Origin: CAZLWA01 sp964563165
GTDB lineage: Bacteria > CLD3 > SB21
Length of the DNA: 64,000 nucleotides
Direction: 5' to 3'
NCBI GenBank assembly: GCA_964563165.1
Contig: CAZLWA010000043.1
Span: 1-64,000 of the forward strand
Part shown: positions 8,380-16,238 of the stretch, piece after piece
Layout of the letters: each line of letters begins with the position of its first letter
How positions within the stretch are numbered: the stretch's first letter is position 1
Made by a program: the position numbers and the translations under genes
Notes under the pieces: generated by a model
Seen by the model: the letters and a program-made list of their open reading frames with translations, nothing else
Databases searched by the model: none
What the model was told of the DNA's origin: nothing

Positions 8380-8410
8380 CAAAAATGGGTCAGAAATTTT
8401 CTGACCCATT
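8380..8410 (-). terminator. Strong rho-independent terminator of the rsh-to-hpf unit
   Basis: A perfect inverted repeat (AATGGGTCAGAAA at 8384-8396 against TTTCTGACCCATT at 8398-8410) reads on the minus strand as a 13-bp stem followed by TTTTGTTT. It lies 31 bases after the hpf stop codon and separates hpf from the kinase unit. Confidence 0.9.
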
Positions 8411-8441
8411 GAATGTACTAAGTTATTCTAATTATTCAATA

Positions 8442-8774
8442 TTATTCTTCTTCACGTTCCGCTAAAACTGCCGACATGCGGATGTGCGGGCGTTTCTTCA
8501 TTTTCCCTTTGAATTTTTTCAGCTGAGTCTCAAGTTTGTTCATACAGTCGTCGATTGCCCGGGTGGCATCCGCATCCTTGGCTTTGACGTTGAGCAGCGA
8601 ACTGTAAACTTTGATGTTCACTTCGATGGTCTCATACATTTTTTCCTTATCCATGATCACTTCGCAATCAATGATACGATCGTAATAACGCTCCAATCGG
8701 TCCAACTTTTCTTCAACATACTCCTTGAGTGCCGGCGCTAATTTCTGATGACGAGAAGTGATGCGAATTCTCAT
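8442..8774 (-). CDS. hpf: Ribosome hibernation promoting factor (short HPF/RaiA type)
   Basis: 110 residues from ATG 8774, chosen because AAGGAGAG sits just upstream and the family starts here (MRIRITSRHQKL). Alternative upstream starts would add 25 unrelated residues. It has the HPF/YfiA fold: RITSRH, KEYVEEKLDRLERYYD, EVNIKVYSSLL and DDCMNKLETQLKKFKGK. It binds the decoding centre of idle 30S subunits, blocking mRNA and tRNA. It lacks the C-terminal dimerisation domain of long HPF, so it should act as short HPF or RaiA. It is the last gene downstream of rsh and xerC on the minus strand and is followed by a strong terminator. Confidence 0.92.
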   Translation of the reverse strand: MRIRITSRHQKLAPALKEYVEEKLDRLERYYDRIIDCEVIMDKEKMYETIEVNIKVYSSLLNVKAKDADATRAIDDCMNKLETQLKKFKGKMKKRPHIRMSAVLAEREEE

Positions 8775-8855
8775 AATTCTCTCCTTTTGGTAATATAATG
8801 AGGGATGCATTTCCTGAAAAGCAGCAGTTTTTGTAAATGGTATACCCATTCAAAT

Positions 8856-9776
8856 TCATTTCGAAGCCCGAGGGTGCGCTTTGGCGTACACATTTTTGAG
8901 GCGCTCCACCGTGACGTGCGTATAAATTTGCGTTGTGGATAAATTTTCGTGGCCCAGCAGATCTTTCACCGCGCGCAGATCGGCGCCATTATCCAACAGG
9001 TGCGTGGCAAACGAATGGCGCAGCACGTGCGGACTCAGCTTCTTGGCGTCGGAGACGTTAGACAAGATCTTTCTGACCAACCTTTGCACGCTCAAGACGG
9101 TCATGCGCCTGCCGTTTGCAATGAACAAGGGGCCGGGGTCGACGCTTCCTTCAGCCAGGGCGTCGCGCACCGATAAGTATTTCTTGATGGATCCGCGCGC
9201 GGTATCGCCGACGGGCAGAATGCGCTGTTTGCTCCCTTTTCCGATGACCGAAATGGTCTGATTGGAAAAACTGATATGACCCACATCCAGGTTAACCAAT
9301 TCGCTCAAACGAATACCCGTGCTATAAAACAATTCCACGATGGCGCGGTTGCGGAGGTCTTGGGGCTTTTCGCCGTCCATGAAATCAAAAACGGTACGCA
9401 TCTGATCCTGCGTGAGAAAACTCGGAACGGGCTTTTCAAATTTAGGTGTCGCGATCAATTTAGCCGGGCTGGTCTTGATGATCTGCTGCTTCACCAGGTA
9501 TCGGCAAAAAGACTTGATGGAGGAAAGCTTCCGTGCGAGACTTTTCTTTTGAATGCCGCGGCGCACGGTGGCGCTTAAAAACGCGCGAATCTCATTCTTT
9601 GAAATGTCGCTTGGCGCAAAAGTCCGGCTGTCAAATCGCTTTTCAACGAAAAGAATAAATTCCTCCAAATCGGATTGATACGCAAGAGTTGTTTTGGGGG
9701 AGTAATTTTTTTCGGCGTCCAGGTAACGGAGATAACGGTCAAGTTCGGGGCGAATCGTCATAAAGCGCTGTGTCAT
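8856..9776 (-). CDS. xerC: Tyrosine recombinase XerC/XerD (chromosome dimer resolution)
   Basis: 306 residues. An N-terminal SAM-like core-binding domain (about 10-100) precedes the catalytic domain with the full active-site set: Arg156 (STGIRLSEL), Lys180 (GKGSKQR), His250 and Arg253 (HVLRHSFATHLL), His276 (LLGHENLSTTQ) and Tyr285 (IYTHV). It resolves chromosome dimers at dif, working with FtsK. XerC and XerD are hard to tell apart by eye; gene order downstream of cell-envelope genes does not decide. There is no sign of mobile-element context, so a housekeeping Xer is more likely than an integron or phage integrase. The spacing to hpf is 81 bases and to rlpA 66. Confidence 0.9.
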   Translation of the reverse strand: MTQRFMTIRPELDRYLRYLDAEKNYSPKTTLAYQSDLEEFILFVEKRFDSRTFAPSDISKNEIRAFLSATVRRGIQKKSLARKLSSIKSFCRYLVKQQIIKTSPAKLIATPKFEKPVPSFLTQDQMRTVFDFMDGEKPQDLRNRAIVELFYSTGIRLSELVNLDVGHISFSNQTISVIGKGSKQRILPVGDTARGSIKKYLSVRDALAEGSVDPGPLFIANGRRMTVLSVQRLVRKILSNVSDAKKLSPHVLRHSFATHLLDNGADLRAVKDLLGHENLSTTQIYTHVTVERLKNVYAKAHPRASK

Positions 9777-9842
9777 AGTGGGCAGGTTGAAAAAGCTGTA
9801 TTAAGGTACCAAATTTCGAGTGTTAAGTCAAGCTCGCGTAAA

Positions 9843-10289
9843 TTATTTTCCTGTTTCCAGAACTTCAATCGTGACCTCTGCGGTTCCCGTTCCCAGCATA
9901 TCAAGCTGTTTGGCAGCGGCCAGTGAGACGTCAATGATCCGGTTCTTGACAAACGGCCCGCGATCGTTGATACGTAAAGTTACGGATTTGCTGTTCTTCA
10001 CATTCGTGACCGTAACCCGGGTTCCGAACGGCAGGGTTGGGTGCGCGGCGGTAAACGCATTCATATTGTAAGTCTCACCATTGGAAGTTTTCCTTCCGTG
10101 AAATTTATCAGCGTAGTACGAAGCGACGCCCGATTGAATATTCGAACGGGTCTTATTTTTATATTTCTTTGTCTCAGCGCCTTCATGTTTTGAAGTGTAG
10201 AGAACCTGCGGGGTGCAGGATCCAAGCAAACACGTGATGAAAAAAAGCACGGATAGATTATTGCTGATCGTCTTTCTTTTCAACGTCAT
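9843..10289 (-). CDS. rlpA: RlpA-like lipoprotein (septal ring, double-psi beta-barrel)
   Basis: 148 residues. A lipoprotein signal ends in the lipobox LGSC (Cys about 24), followed by an RlpA domain with SGVASYYADKFHGRKTSNGE, the family's TAAHPTLPFGTRVTVTN and LRINDRGPF motifs. In Pseudomonas RlpA is a lytic transglycosylase that cuts peptidoglycan strands lacking stem peptides at the division septum. The equivalent Asp and His (INDRGPF, TAAHPTLP) are present here. There is no C-terminal SPOR domain, so septal targeting would need another route. The first 32 bases overlap the end of the TPR lipoprotein gene upstream, so the two are probably translationally coupled. Confidence 0.87.
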   Translation of the reverse strand: MTLKRKTISNNLSVLFFITCLLGSCTPQVLYTSKHEGAETKKYKNKTRSNIQSGVASYYADKFHGRKTSNGETYNMNAFTAAHPTLPFGTRVTVTNVKNSKSVTLRINDRGPFVKNRIIDVSLAAAKQLDMLGTGTAEVTIEVLETGK

Positions 10290-12837
10290 CGGCCTCCTTC
10301 TTATCCTTAAATTCTTCCCTTTTGCGTTTCTTATCCTTGTCAGATTTTTTCGGCATCAGACCTTTCATGAATTCCTGCATTCTGATCGCCGTACTGTCGT
10401 CCATCGCAGGTTTTGAGGATTTTATCAGCAATTTGTTGTCGGACCGGTGCCGCGTCGAATCCGACGCGCCGCTCAAAGACGCAGAGTCGAGTTGTTTAAG
10501 CGAACCTGTTTTCATTTCAGCCCTGGTGATAGAAACATAACTCGTGTCTATCCAATTCATCAGCGAATCTGACGAAATTTGCTTCCGCTGAATGTAAGCA
10601 TCCACTTTGGGTCTGACAAGCCTGGACCATTCGGAATTAGGTGCCGCATAGGTCAGGGTGTGGTACAGACGAAACGCCTGCGGATAATCGGCCAATTTAT
10701 TCTCATACAGAAGGCCCATAGCATACAGAGCCGAAAGCTTGAAGCGTGAAGCATTATCATGCGCAACGGTTCGATACCAGCGGAGGGCCTCGGCAACATC
10801 ACCGTCTTTGATAAGACTTTTCTCCGCCTGTTCAAACCGGTATTGAGAGCTGTCCGTGATGGGTTCATCCAGGCTCAGGAACTGTCTGCCAACCCTCGCT
10901 AATTTTCCGTCAGGAAACTTAGTAAGCGCGTGTTGATAAAACCGGAGGTAATCCGGATTATTTTTCTTTTGCTCAAAACGCGCCAAGGCGTACAGCGCCA
11001 ATTCCTGTGATGCGTTATTGGGAAATTTATCTGTAACGGCTTGATAATAGAATTGAGCCGAATCGTATTCATTGAGATCATAAAAATAATCCGCCAGCGC
11101 AATGTAATCTTCCGCGATTTGGTCAAGAAATAACCCTTCCTTTTTCTTCAACGTATCTCTATCGCTCAGGCGGTCGATTTCACTCATTTGAAGCTCAACG
11201 GAAGACAATTTGGTTATTAGATCGGAATTGACAATTTTCACATCGGCGAACTCATCTTTCGTTTTGTCTTCTTTTTCAACCGGGCCGATTCGCTTCGATA
11301 CCATTTGTTCGATGGAATCCTTCTGCGTCCATAATTGCGATTGAAGAATAACGGCTTTCGTCGAATCATCATTGCTCAATAGATCCGTCCGCAGACTGCC
11401 GGTCTTTTTTGTCTTTGAACCGAGAGAATCGATCTTAGCTCCTCTTAACGTATCGATCGGCGTGATATTTTGAGTCACACTGTTTACATCTATCGCATGG
11501 TGAGTTTTCTTCGCCTTAAGGAAGGATTGCTGCATACGCTTTTCCTCGATCTCGTTTCGAATTGAATCCTGCCGGAATTCTCCCCAGACATCCCAAGCCG
11601 GGATCGCGCGATCCGGATCGGCCGACTTCAAGCGAATCCTGTTCAGTACCTCCCCGTCGGCCTTTATGGCACCTTTGAGGAAATCGACTCGCATCAGATA
11701 ATCATACCGTGCCGACGCAACAGAAAACAAGTCCGAAGTTGGAAATTTTGTTTTTACAAGATAATAATATTTTTTGGCGACATGGAGACTCGGCTGGAAT
11801 CCGTCCGGATACAACACGGCCGGGGCGTCGTTTATCAGGCCTAGAAAATAATAGGCGTCATCCGTAACATTGGGATTTTTATAATTGGAAATAACATAAT
11901 TGAATTGGTCGGCGGCATCCTGACGCTTTCCTTTCAGGCGCAGCACATCGGCAATTTCAAACTCGGCCCTGATGTAATAACTCTTGTAACGCAGGTCACT
12001 GATCATGTCATCTAAAAGATCCAGGGCTTTATCGTATTGTCCTTCGAGTTTCAGCGCGCGCGCTTTCATTAAGAGTATGTCAAAACGATCGCTGAAATTC
12101 GGATCGGTTTTTTCTAACGCGTCAAAATATTCCTCCGCCAATTTGTAATCTTTGAGTTTGAAATAGCAGTAAGCGGTCTTAAATATCGCGTGCTGTTTGA
12201 GAACCTTTTCGGACGCGGTTGCGGATGCCTTCGCATAATAGCCTGAGGCGGTCTTGTAATTGAGTTCGTTAGCAGAAATATCACCGAGATAAATTAACGA
12301 TTCGGATTGGATATCGTTATCTGCGGTGAAAGAAGGAATCTCAAGAAAAGTCTTTGCGGCCTGATCATCCAGATGCAATTTCAAAAGCGTCTTTCCATAC
12401 CACAACTTGGCTTCGGCTAAGTATTTACTGTCAGGAAAACGAATCAGAAAAACCTCGAGCCGGTTTTGGGCGTCGTAATAGTCATTACCCGATGCCCGCA
12501 TGTAATAGGCCTTACCCAGAAGCAATATCGCATTTTCAACCCAGCCGCTTTGCGGATGCAGCGCGACCACTTTATTGGCTTTTTCTATCGCGATGTCAAA
12601 AAATTGTTTGCCTTCGGCGGCGGCGCTTTTCCGCTCCAACGAAAACCGGTCGAAAGGAATCTCTCCCGTACTCACATTTTGTTCCCGGGCTTGTTCTCTG
12701 TTTTGCCTGAGGCTTTGAACCCCGTTTTCATAGGCCCTGCGCGCATTATAATACGTGTTAAAAAAAGCGCAGCCTGAAAACGCGGAGGATAGAAGCAGCG
12801 CAAGAAATAAGTGTTGGATCGGCTTGGTCTTCGGCAT
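10258..12837 (-). CDS. Large TPR-repeat lipoprotein
   Basis: 859 residues. The lipoprotein signal ends in FSGC (Cys about 23), followed by the phrase FFNTYYNARRAYENG. The rest is built of helical TPR/Sel1-like repeats in two blocks, at about residues 50-400 and 590-760. A charged, low-complexity linker (about 430-590) sits between them and a lysine/glutamate-rich tail follows. Lipoproteins that open with FNTYYNA and continue as TPR arrays recur in Ignavibacteria and Chlorobi; their role is not known, and an outer-membrane or periplasmic scaffold is inferred. GGACC lies just upstream of the ATG at 12837. It is 7 bases after the metallo-hydrolase and overlaps rlpA. Confidence 0.82.
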   Translation of the reverse strand: MPKTKPIQHLFLALLLSSAFSGCAFFNTYYNARRAYENGVQSLRQNREQAREQNVSTGEIPFDRFSLERKSAAAEGKQFFDIAIEKANKVVALHPQSGWVENAILLLGKAYYMRASGNDYYDAQNRLEVFLIRFPDSKYLAEAKLWYGKTLLKLHLDDQAAKTFLEIPSFTADNDIQSESLIYLGDISANELNYKTASGYYAKASATASEKVLKQHAIFKTAYCYFKLKDYKLAEEYFDALEKTDPNFSDRFDILLMKARALKLEGQYDKALDLLDDMISDLRYKSYYIRAEFEIADVLRLKGKRQDAADQFNYVISNYKNPNVTDDAYYFLGLINDAPAVLYPDGFQPSLHVAKKYYYLVKTKFPTSDLFSVASARYDYLMRVDFLKGAIKADGEVLNRIRLKSADPDRAIPAWDVWGEFRQDSIRNEIEEKRMQQSFLKAKKTHHAIDVNSVTQNITPIDTLRGAKIDSLGSKTKKTGSLRTDLLSNDDSTKAVILQSQLWTQKDSIEQMVSKRIGPVEKEDKTKDEFADVKIVNSDLITKLSSVELQMSEIDRLSDRDTLKKKEGLFLDQIAEDYIALADYFYDLNEYDSAQFYYQAVTDKFPNNASQELALYALARFEQKKNNPDYLRFYQHALTKFPDGKLARVGRQFLSLDEPITDSSQYRFEQAEKSLIKDGDVAEALRWYRTVAHDNASRFKLSALYAMGLLYENKLADYPQAFRLYHTLTYAAPNSEWSRLVRPKVDAYIQRKQISSDSLMNWIDTSYVSITRAEMKTGSLKQLDSASLSGASDSTRHRSDNKLLIKSSKPAMDDSTAIRMQEFMKGLMPKKSDKDKKRKREEFKDKKEADDVEKKDDQQ

Positions 12838-12844
12838 AAAGGTC

Positions 12845-13603
12845 CTATAAAGTGATCTTCAATCCGTCGTAGGCCAGGGCCATGCGTTCCGGCAATAGTT
12901 TTGAAGCAGATCCATGTTCGATATCATGGGACATATGCGTGAAATAGACTTGTTTGACGTTCAGCCGTTTTGCGGTTTCGACCGCCTGATCGAAATTAAA
13001 ATGCGTAGGATGGGATCTAAACCGCAGGCAATCCAGGACGACGACTTCCGCGCCTGAAAATTTACTCCATGAACTTTCGGGAATCAAACTGCAATCGGTC
13101 GCGTAAACAAAATTGCCGATACGGTATGCGAAAATAGGCTGAGAACCATGCATGATTTCAATGGGAAGAATGGAATTGCCGAAGAGTTCAAACGATGAGT
13201 TAACGGCAATAAATTCGATCATAGGAATTCCGCCTGGAATTTCCGGATATTCAAAAATGTAGGAAAATATGTGTCGAAGTTTACCGATCGTATCGGGGCT
13301 TCCATAACAACTCATCTTTTTGTTCTGGATTTTATTGAATACGCGGGTGTCGTCCAAACCGAAAATATGATCCGCATGATGATGCGTGAATAGGATCGCG
13401 TCCAGATGGTGAATGCGGTAGCGCAGGCACTGCTGACGAAAATCCGAGGACGTATCAATGAGAATATTTGTTTTTTCAATCGTGACTAAGATTGACGGAC
13501 GAAGCCGATTATTTTTAAGATCCGTGGAAACACACGTCGCGCAAGAACATCCGATGACAGGAATACCATGCGAAGTGCCGGTTCCGAGAAAAAGTATTTC
13601 CAT
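12845..13603 (-). CDS. MBL-fold metallo-hydrolase (PhnP-like)
   Basis: 252 residues of the metallo-beta-lactamase fold. The N-terminal GTGTSHGIPVIGCSCATC is typical of the PhnP / cyclic-phosphodiesterase branch. The metal-binding motif FTHHHADHIFGLDD follows, with later ligands in HGSQPI, YATDC and THMSHD. PhnP hydrolyses 5-phosphoribosyl 1,2-cyclic phosphate in phosphonate breakdown, but no phn genes are near. Members of this branch in FCB genomes are usually stand-alone, so the substrate is unknown. It lies 24 bases after rsh and 7 bases before the TPR lipoprotein gene. Confidence 0.85.
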   Translation of the reverse strand: MEILFLGTGTSHGIPVIGCSCATCVSTDLKNNRLRPSILVTIEKTNILIDTSSDFRQQCLRYRIHHLDAILFTHHHADHIFGLDDTRVFNKIQNKKMSCYGSPDTIGKLRHIFSYIFEYPEIPGGIPMIEFIAVNSSFELFGNSILPIEIMHGSQPIFAYRIGNFVYATDCSLIPESSWSKFSGAEVVVLDCLRFRSHPTHFNFDQAVETAKRLNVKQVYFTHMSHDIEHGSASKLLPERMALAYDGLKITL

Positions 13604-13627
13604 TCTAATTAGGATTTCCGAATTGAA

Positions 13628-15934
13628 TCATTTTGGCAACAGACTGCCGCCGTCCACTCGCGTCGCGCTGATGACGCTCTGCACTTTCCGCAATTTATCC
13701 AAAATCGCATGAAGATGAGCGATGTTCCGTACCTGAATGATGAACATGTTGACCGTTTCGGTGCCCGATGTTTTGACTTCCGCACTCACAATATTGGTAT
13801 CGGCGGCGGAGATCTTTTGAGTAATGTCATTGAGAAAATTTTTGCGATCGTACCCGACAATTTTGATTTGCACGGTAAAGTTTTTCGAGTCATCAACCTC
13901 CCACCTGGTTTGTACCGCACGTTCGGGTTCTTTGCGAAGCGCCTCGATGATATTGATGCAGTCTTTTCGATGCACATTGATGCCGCGCCCCCGCGTGACG
14001 TATCCCAAGATACCATCCCCCGGTATCGGATTGCAGCATCGCGCAAAATGGATCATCAAATTATCCATCCCGTTGATGATAATGCTCTTGGATTCGGCTC
14101 CCCCGCGTTTGATGAGCCGTTTGAAAAATGAACTTTCTTGAGGAACTTTATCTGTGGTAATAATTTTAGAAACCATTTTTTGAGCCACGCTTTGCGCCGA
14201 TACATTGCCTCGGCCGATAGAAGAGAGGAGCATATTGGAATCGTCAAAGCCCAGCTCATGAGCAATTTTCTTGAATTCTTCATGCATTTCCGGAGTGGGT
14301 TTTTTAGGCGCTAAGTTCTTAACTTCCTGCTCAAGAAGATTTTCTCCCAGCGCTATACTTTGCTCTAATTCAGTGTTGCGGAAATAACGTTTAATATGGC
14401 TCTTCGCTTTGGAGGTCTTTACAATTTCCAGCCAATGTTGACTGGGCGTTTGCGGTTCCGACGTGAGAACTTCCACCAAATCACCGCTGGCTAATTCACT
14501 GTGGAGAGGAACGATCTTTCCATTCACTTTTCCTCCGATGCAATGCAGACCGACTTCCGAGTGAACGGCGAAGGCAAAATCAATCGGCGTGGCGCCTTTC
14601 GGCAGACTTATCAAATCGCCTTTCGGCGTGAAAACGAACACTTCATCCTGAAAGAGGTCAATTTTCAAGTCTTCAAGAAATTCTCCGGGGTCGTTGCTTT
14701 CCTTTTGCCGATCAATCAGCTGGCGGATCCATCCGATCTGCCGATCCAGATTATCCATCTGCAATTTGCCTTCTTTGTAGAGCCAATGTGCGGCAATACC
14801 TTCTTCGGCAATGTGGTGCATTTCACGTGTGCGAATCTGAATTTCCACCATCTTGCCGTCCGGGCCGATGACGGTCGTGTGGATGGACTGATACCCGTTG
14901 ATTTTTGGAACGGCGATATAATCTTTGAATCGTTCGGTAACGGGCGTGTACGTACTGTGAACCACGCCGAGGGCCTTATAACAATCCACTTTTTCGTTCA
15001 CGATAATCCGAATGGCAAGCAGATCGTAAATCTCATGGAACGGCTTATTGCGTCTTTTCATTTTATTATAGACGCTGAAGAAATGCTTGGCACGGCCGAT
15101 GATCTGGGATTCGATTTCCGTCTCTTTTAATTTTTCACGAAGCGGCCGGGCAATTTTCTCGATATACGTTTGACGTTCCTCGCGCCTTTCCGCGATGAGC
15201 CGCGACAATTCCCAGTAGGCACCCGGGTCAAGTGTTTTCAGGACAAGATCTTCCAGTTCCCAACGAATACGCGCCATTCCGAAGCGGTGCGCGAGCGGAG
15301 CATAAACGTCCCGCGTCTCGATCGCAATGCGCTCTTGTTTCTTCACCGGAAGAAAGTCAATGGTCCGCATATTGTGAAGCCGGTCGGCGAATTTGATGAT
15401 GATGACGCGAATATCCTTGACCATCGAGAGCAGCATTTTGCGATAATTTTCTGCCTGCTTTATTTCCAAACTTCCGAATTCGAATCCGCCGATCTTGGTC
15501 AAGCCGTCCACAAGATTTGCGACATCGCCGCCGAATTTTATTTTGAGCTCGTCAAAGGTCTTATCTGTGTCTTCGATCACGTCATGCAAAAAGGCTGCAA
15601 TGAGCGTGGTTACATCCATATTCTGTTCGACCAGGATCTGAACGACTTCAATGATGTGATCGAAATAGGGAAGCCCGGATTTTCGAAATTGACCTTCGTG
15701 GGACCGGTAACTGTATTGATACGCTTCCCGGAGTGAGGCAACGTCGCTGTTTTTTGAATAGGTCTTATAATGTCTTTCAATTCCGCGGAATTTTTTGTCA
15801 TAATAAGTTTTGTCGCGGGTAACGGGCGGTGTTTTTTCATCGACGTTCTTTTCCATGACCGCTTCGGAAGCCGGTTTAACTTCCGCCTCAGCGCGCAAAA
15901 CTTCTGCAGGATTATTTTGTTGAGTGTCTAACAT
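13628..15934 (-). CDS. rsh: Bifunctional (p)ppGpp synthetase/hydrolase (Rsh)
   Basis: 768 residues with the full long-RSH layout. The HD hydrolase domain at about 75-190 has the metal-binding HDVIEDTDKT (HD at about 116-117) and KFADRLHNMRT. The synthetase domain at about 270-390 has YDLLAIRIIV and NGYQSIHTTV. TGS follows at about 440-500 (VFTPKGDLISLPKGATPIDFA), then a helical/zinc-finger-like region (FARCCNPIPGD), then ACT at about 690-765. Both hydrolase and synthetase motifs are intact, so a SpoT/Rel-like dual enzyme is expected. It would be the head of the run rsh, metallo-hydrolase, TPR lipoprotein, rlpA, xerC and hpf, which places alarmone control and ribosome hibernation in one possible transcript. 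Confidence 0.95.
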   Translation of the reverse strand: MLDTQQNNPAEVLRAEAEVKPASEAVMEKNVDEKTPPVTRDKTYYDKKFRGIERHYKTYSKNSDVASLREAYQYSYRSHEGQFRKSGLPYFDHIIEVVQILVEQNMDVTTLIAAFLHDVIEDTDKTFDELKIKFGGDVANLVDGLTKIGGFEFGSLEIKQAENYRKMLLSMVKDIRVIIIKFADRLHNMRTIDFLPVKKQERIAIETRDVYAPLAHRFGMARIRWELEDLVLKTLDPGAYWELSRLIAERREERQTYIEKIARPLREKLKETEIESQIIGRAKHFFSVYNKMKRRNKPFHEIYDLLAIRIIVNEKVDCYKALGVVHSTYTPVTERFKDYIAVPKINGYQSIHTTVIGPDGKMVEIQIRTREMHHIAEEGIAAHWLYKEGKLQMDNLDRQIGWIRQLIDRQKESNDPGEFLEDLKIDLFQDEVFVFTPKGDLISLPKGATPIDFAFAVHSEVGLHCIGGKVNGKIVPLHSELASGDLVEVLTSEPQTPSQHWLEIVKTSKAKSHIKRYFRNTELEQSIALGENLLEQEVKNLAPKKPTPEMHEEFKKIAHELGFDDSNMLLSSIGRGNVSAQSVAQKMVSKIITTDKVPQESSFFKRLIKRGGAESKSIIINGMDNLMIHFARCCNPIPGDGILGYVTRGRGINVHRKDCINIIEALRKEPERAVQTRWEVDDSKNFTVQIKIVGYDRKNFLNDITQKISAADTNIVSAEVKTSGTETVNMFIIQVRNIAHLHAILDKLRKVQSVISATRVDGGSLLPK

Positions 15935-16238
15935 GAATTTTTCAAACGGGCCTACTGAAAAACAACGGAATGATACTTAATTAAACGTTCCCCAAAACCG
16001 GATATTCCTTAAATTTTTCCGACTATTTTCAAACATCGGATGTATAATGCATTGCCGCCGTAAGCAGATTGACCAAGCGGCAGAAATGCAGCTATTTCTT
16101 AACTTACTATTCAATTAATATATTGAATGAGGCGTCTTTTCACAAGGATTTTCTGGAATATTCCGCTTGCTTCGCGGTTTAAAAGTTAGTACCATGGCTG
16201 CTGTAATTAAGAAATAAGTTTTTCGGAGGAATGGATCC
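15935..16238. other. Divergent intergenic region between rsh and glmS
   Basis: Three hundred and four AT-rich bases with no gene. It must hold promoters for rsh (minus) and glmS (plus). Seen: a TATAAT at 16043-16048 without a good -35 at standard distance, TTGACC at 16069-16074 with only a weak -10 (TATTTC) 18 bases on, and an imperfect palindrome ATTCAAT...ATTGAAT at 16109-16128 that could be an operator. No glmS ribozyme core is recognisable. The GGAGGA at 16225-16230 is the glmS ribosome binding site. Confidence 0.5.

Noticed and set aside
8344..8409. N-terminal extension of the Ser/Thr kinase from an ATG at 8409
   Set aside because: This start lies inside the perfect terminator stem that ends the hpf transcript, and the kinase motif starts normally at ATG 8343.
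16075..16238. glmS ribozyme/riboswitch
   Set aside because: No pseudoknot core or cleavage-site context is recognisable, and the region is AT-rich with little pairing; glmS ribozymes are mostly found in Firmicutes.
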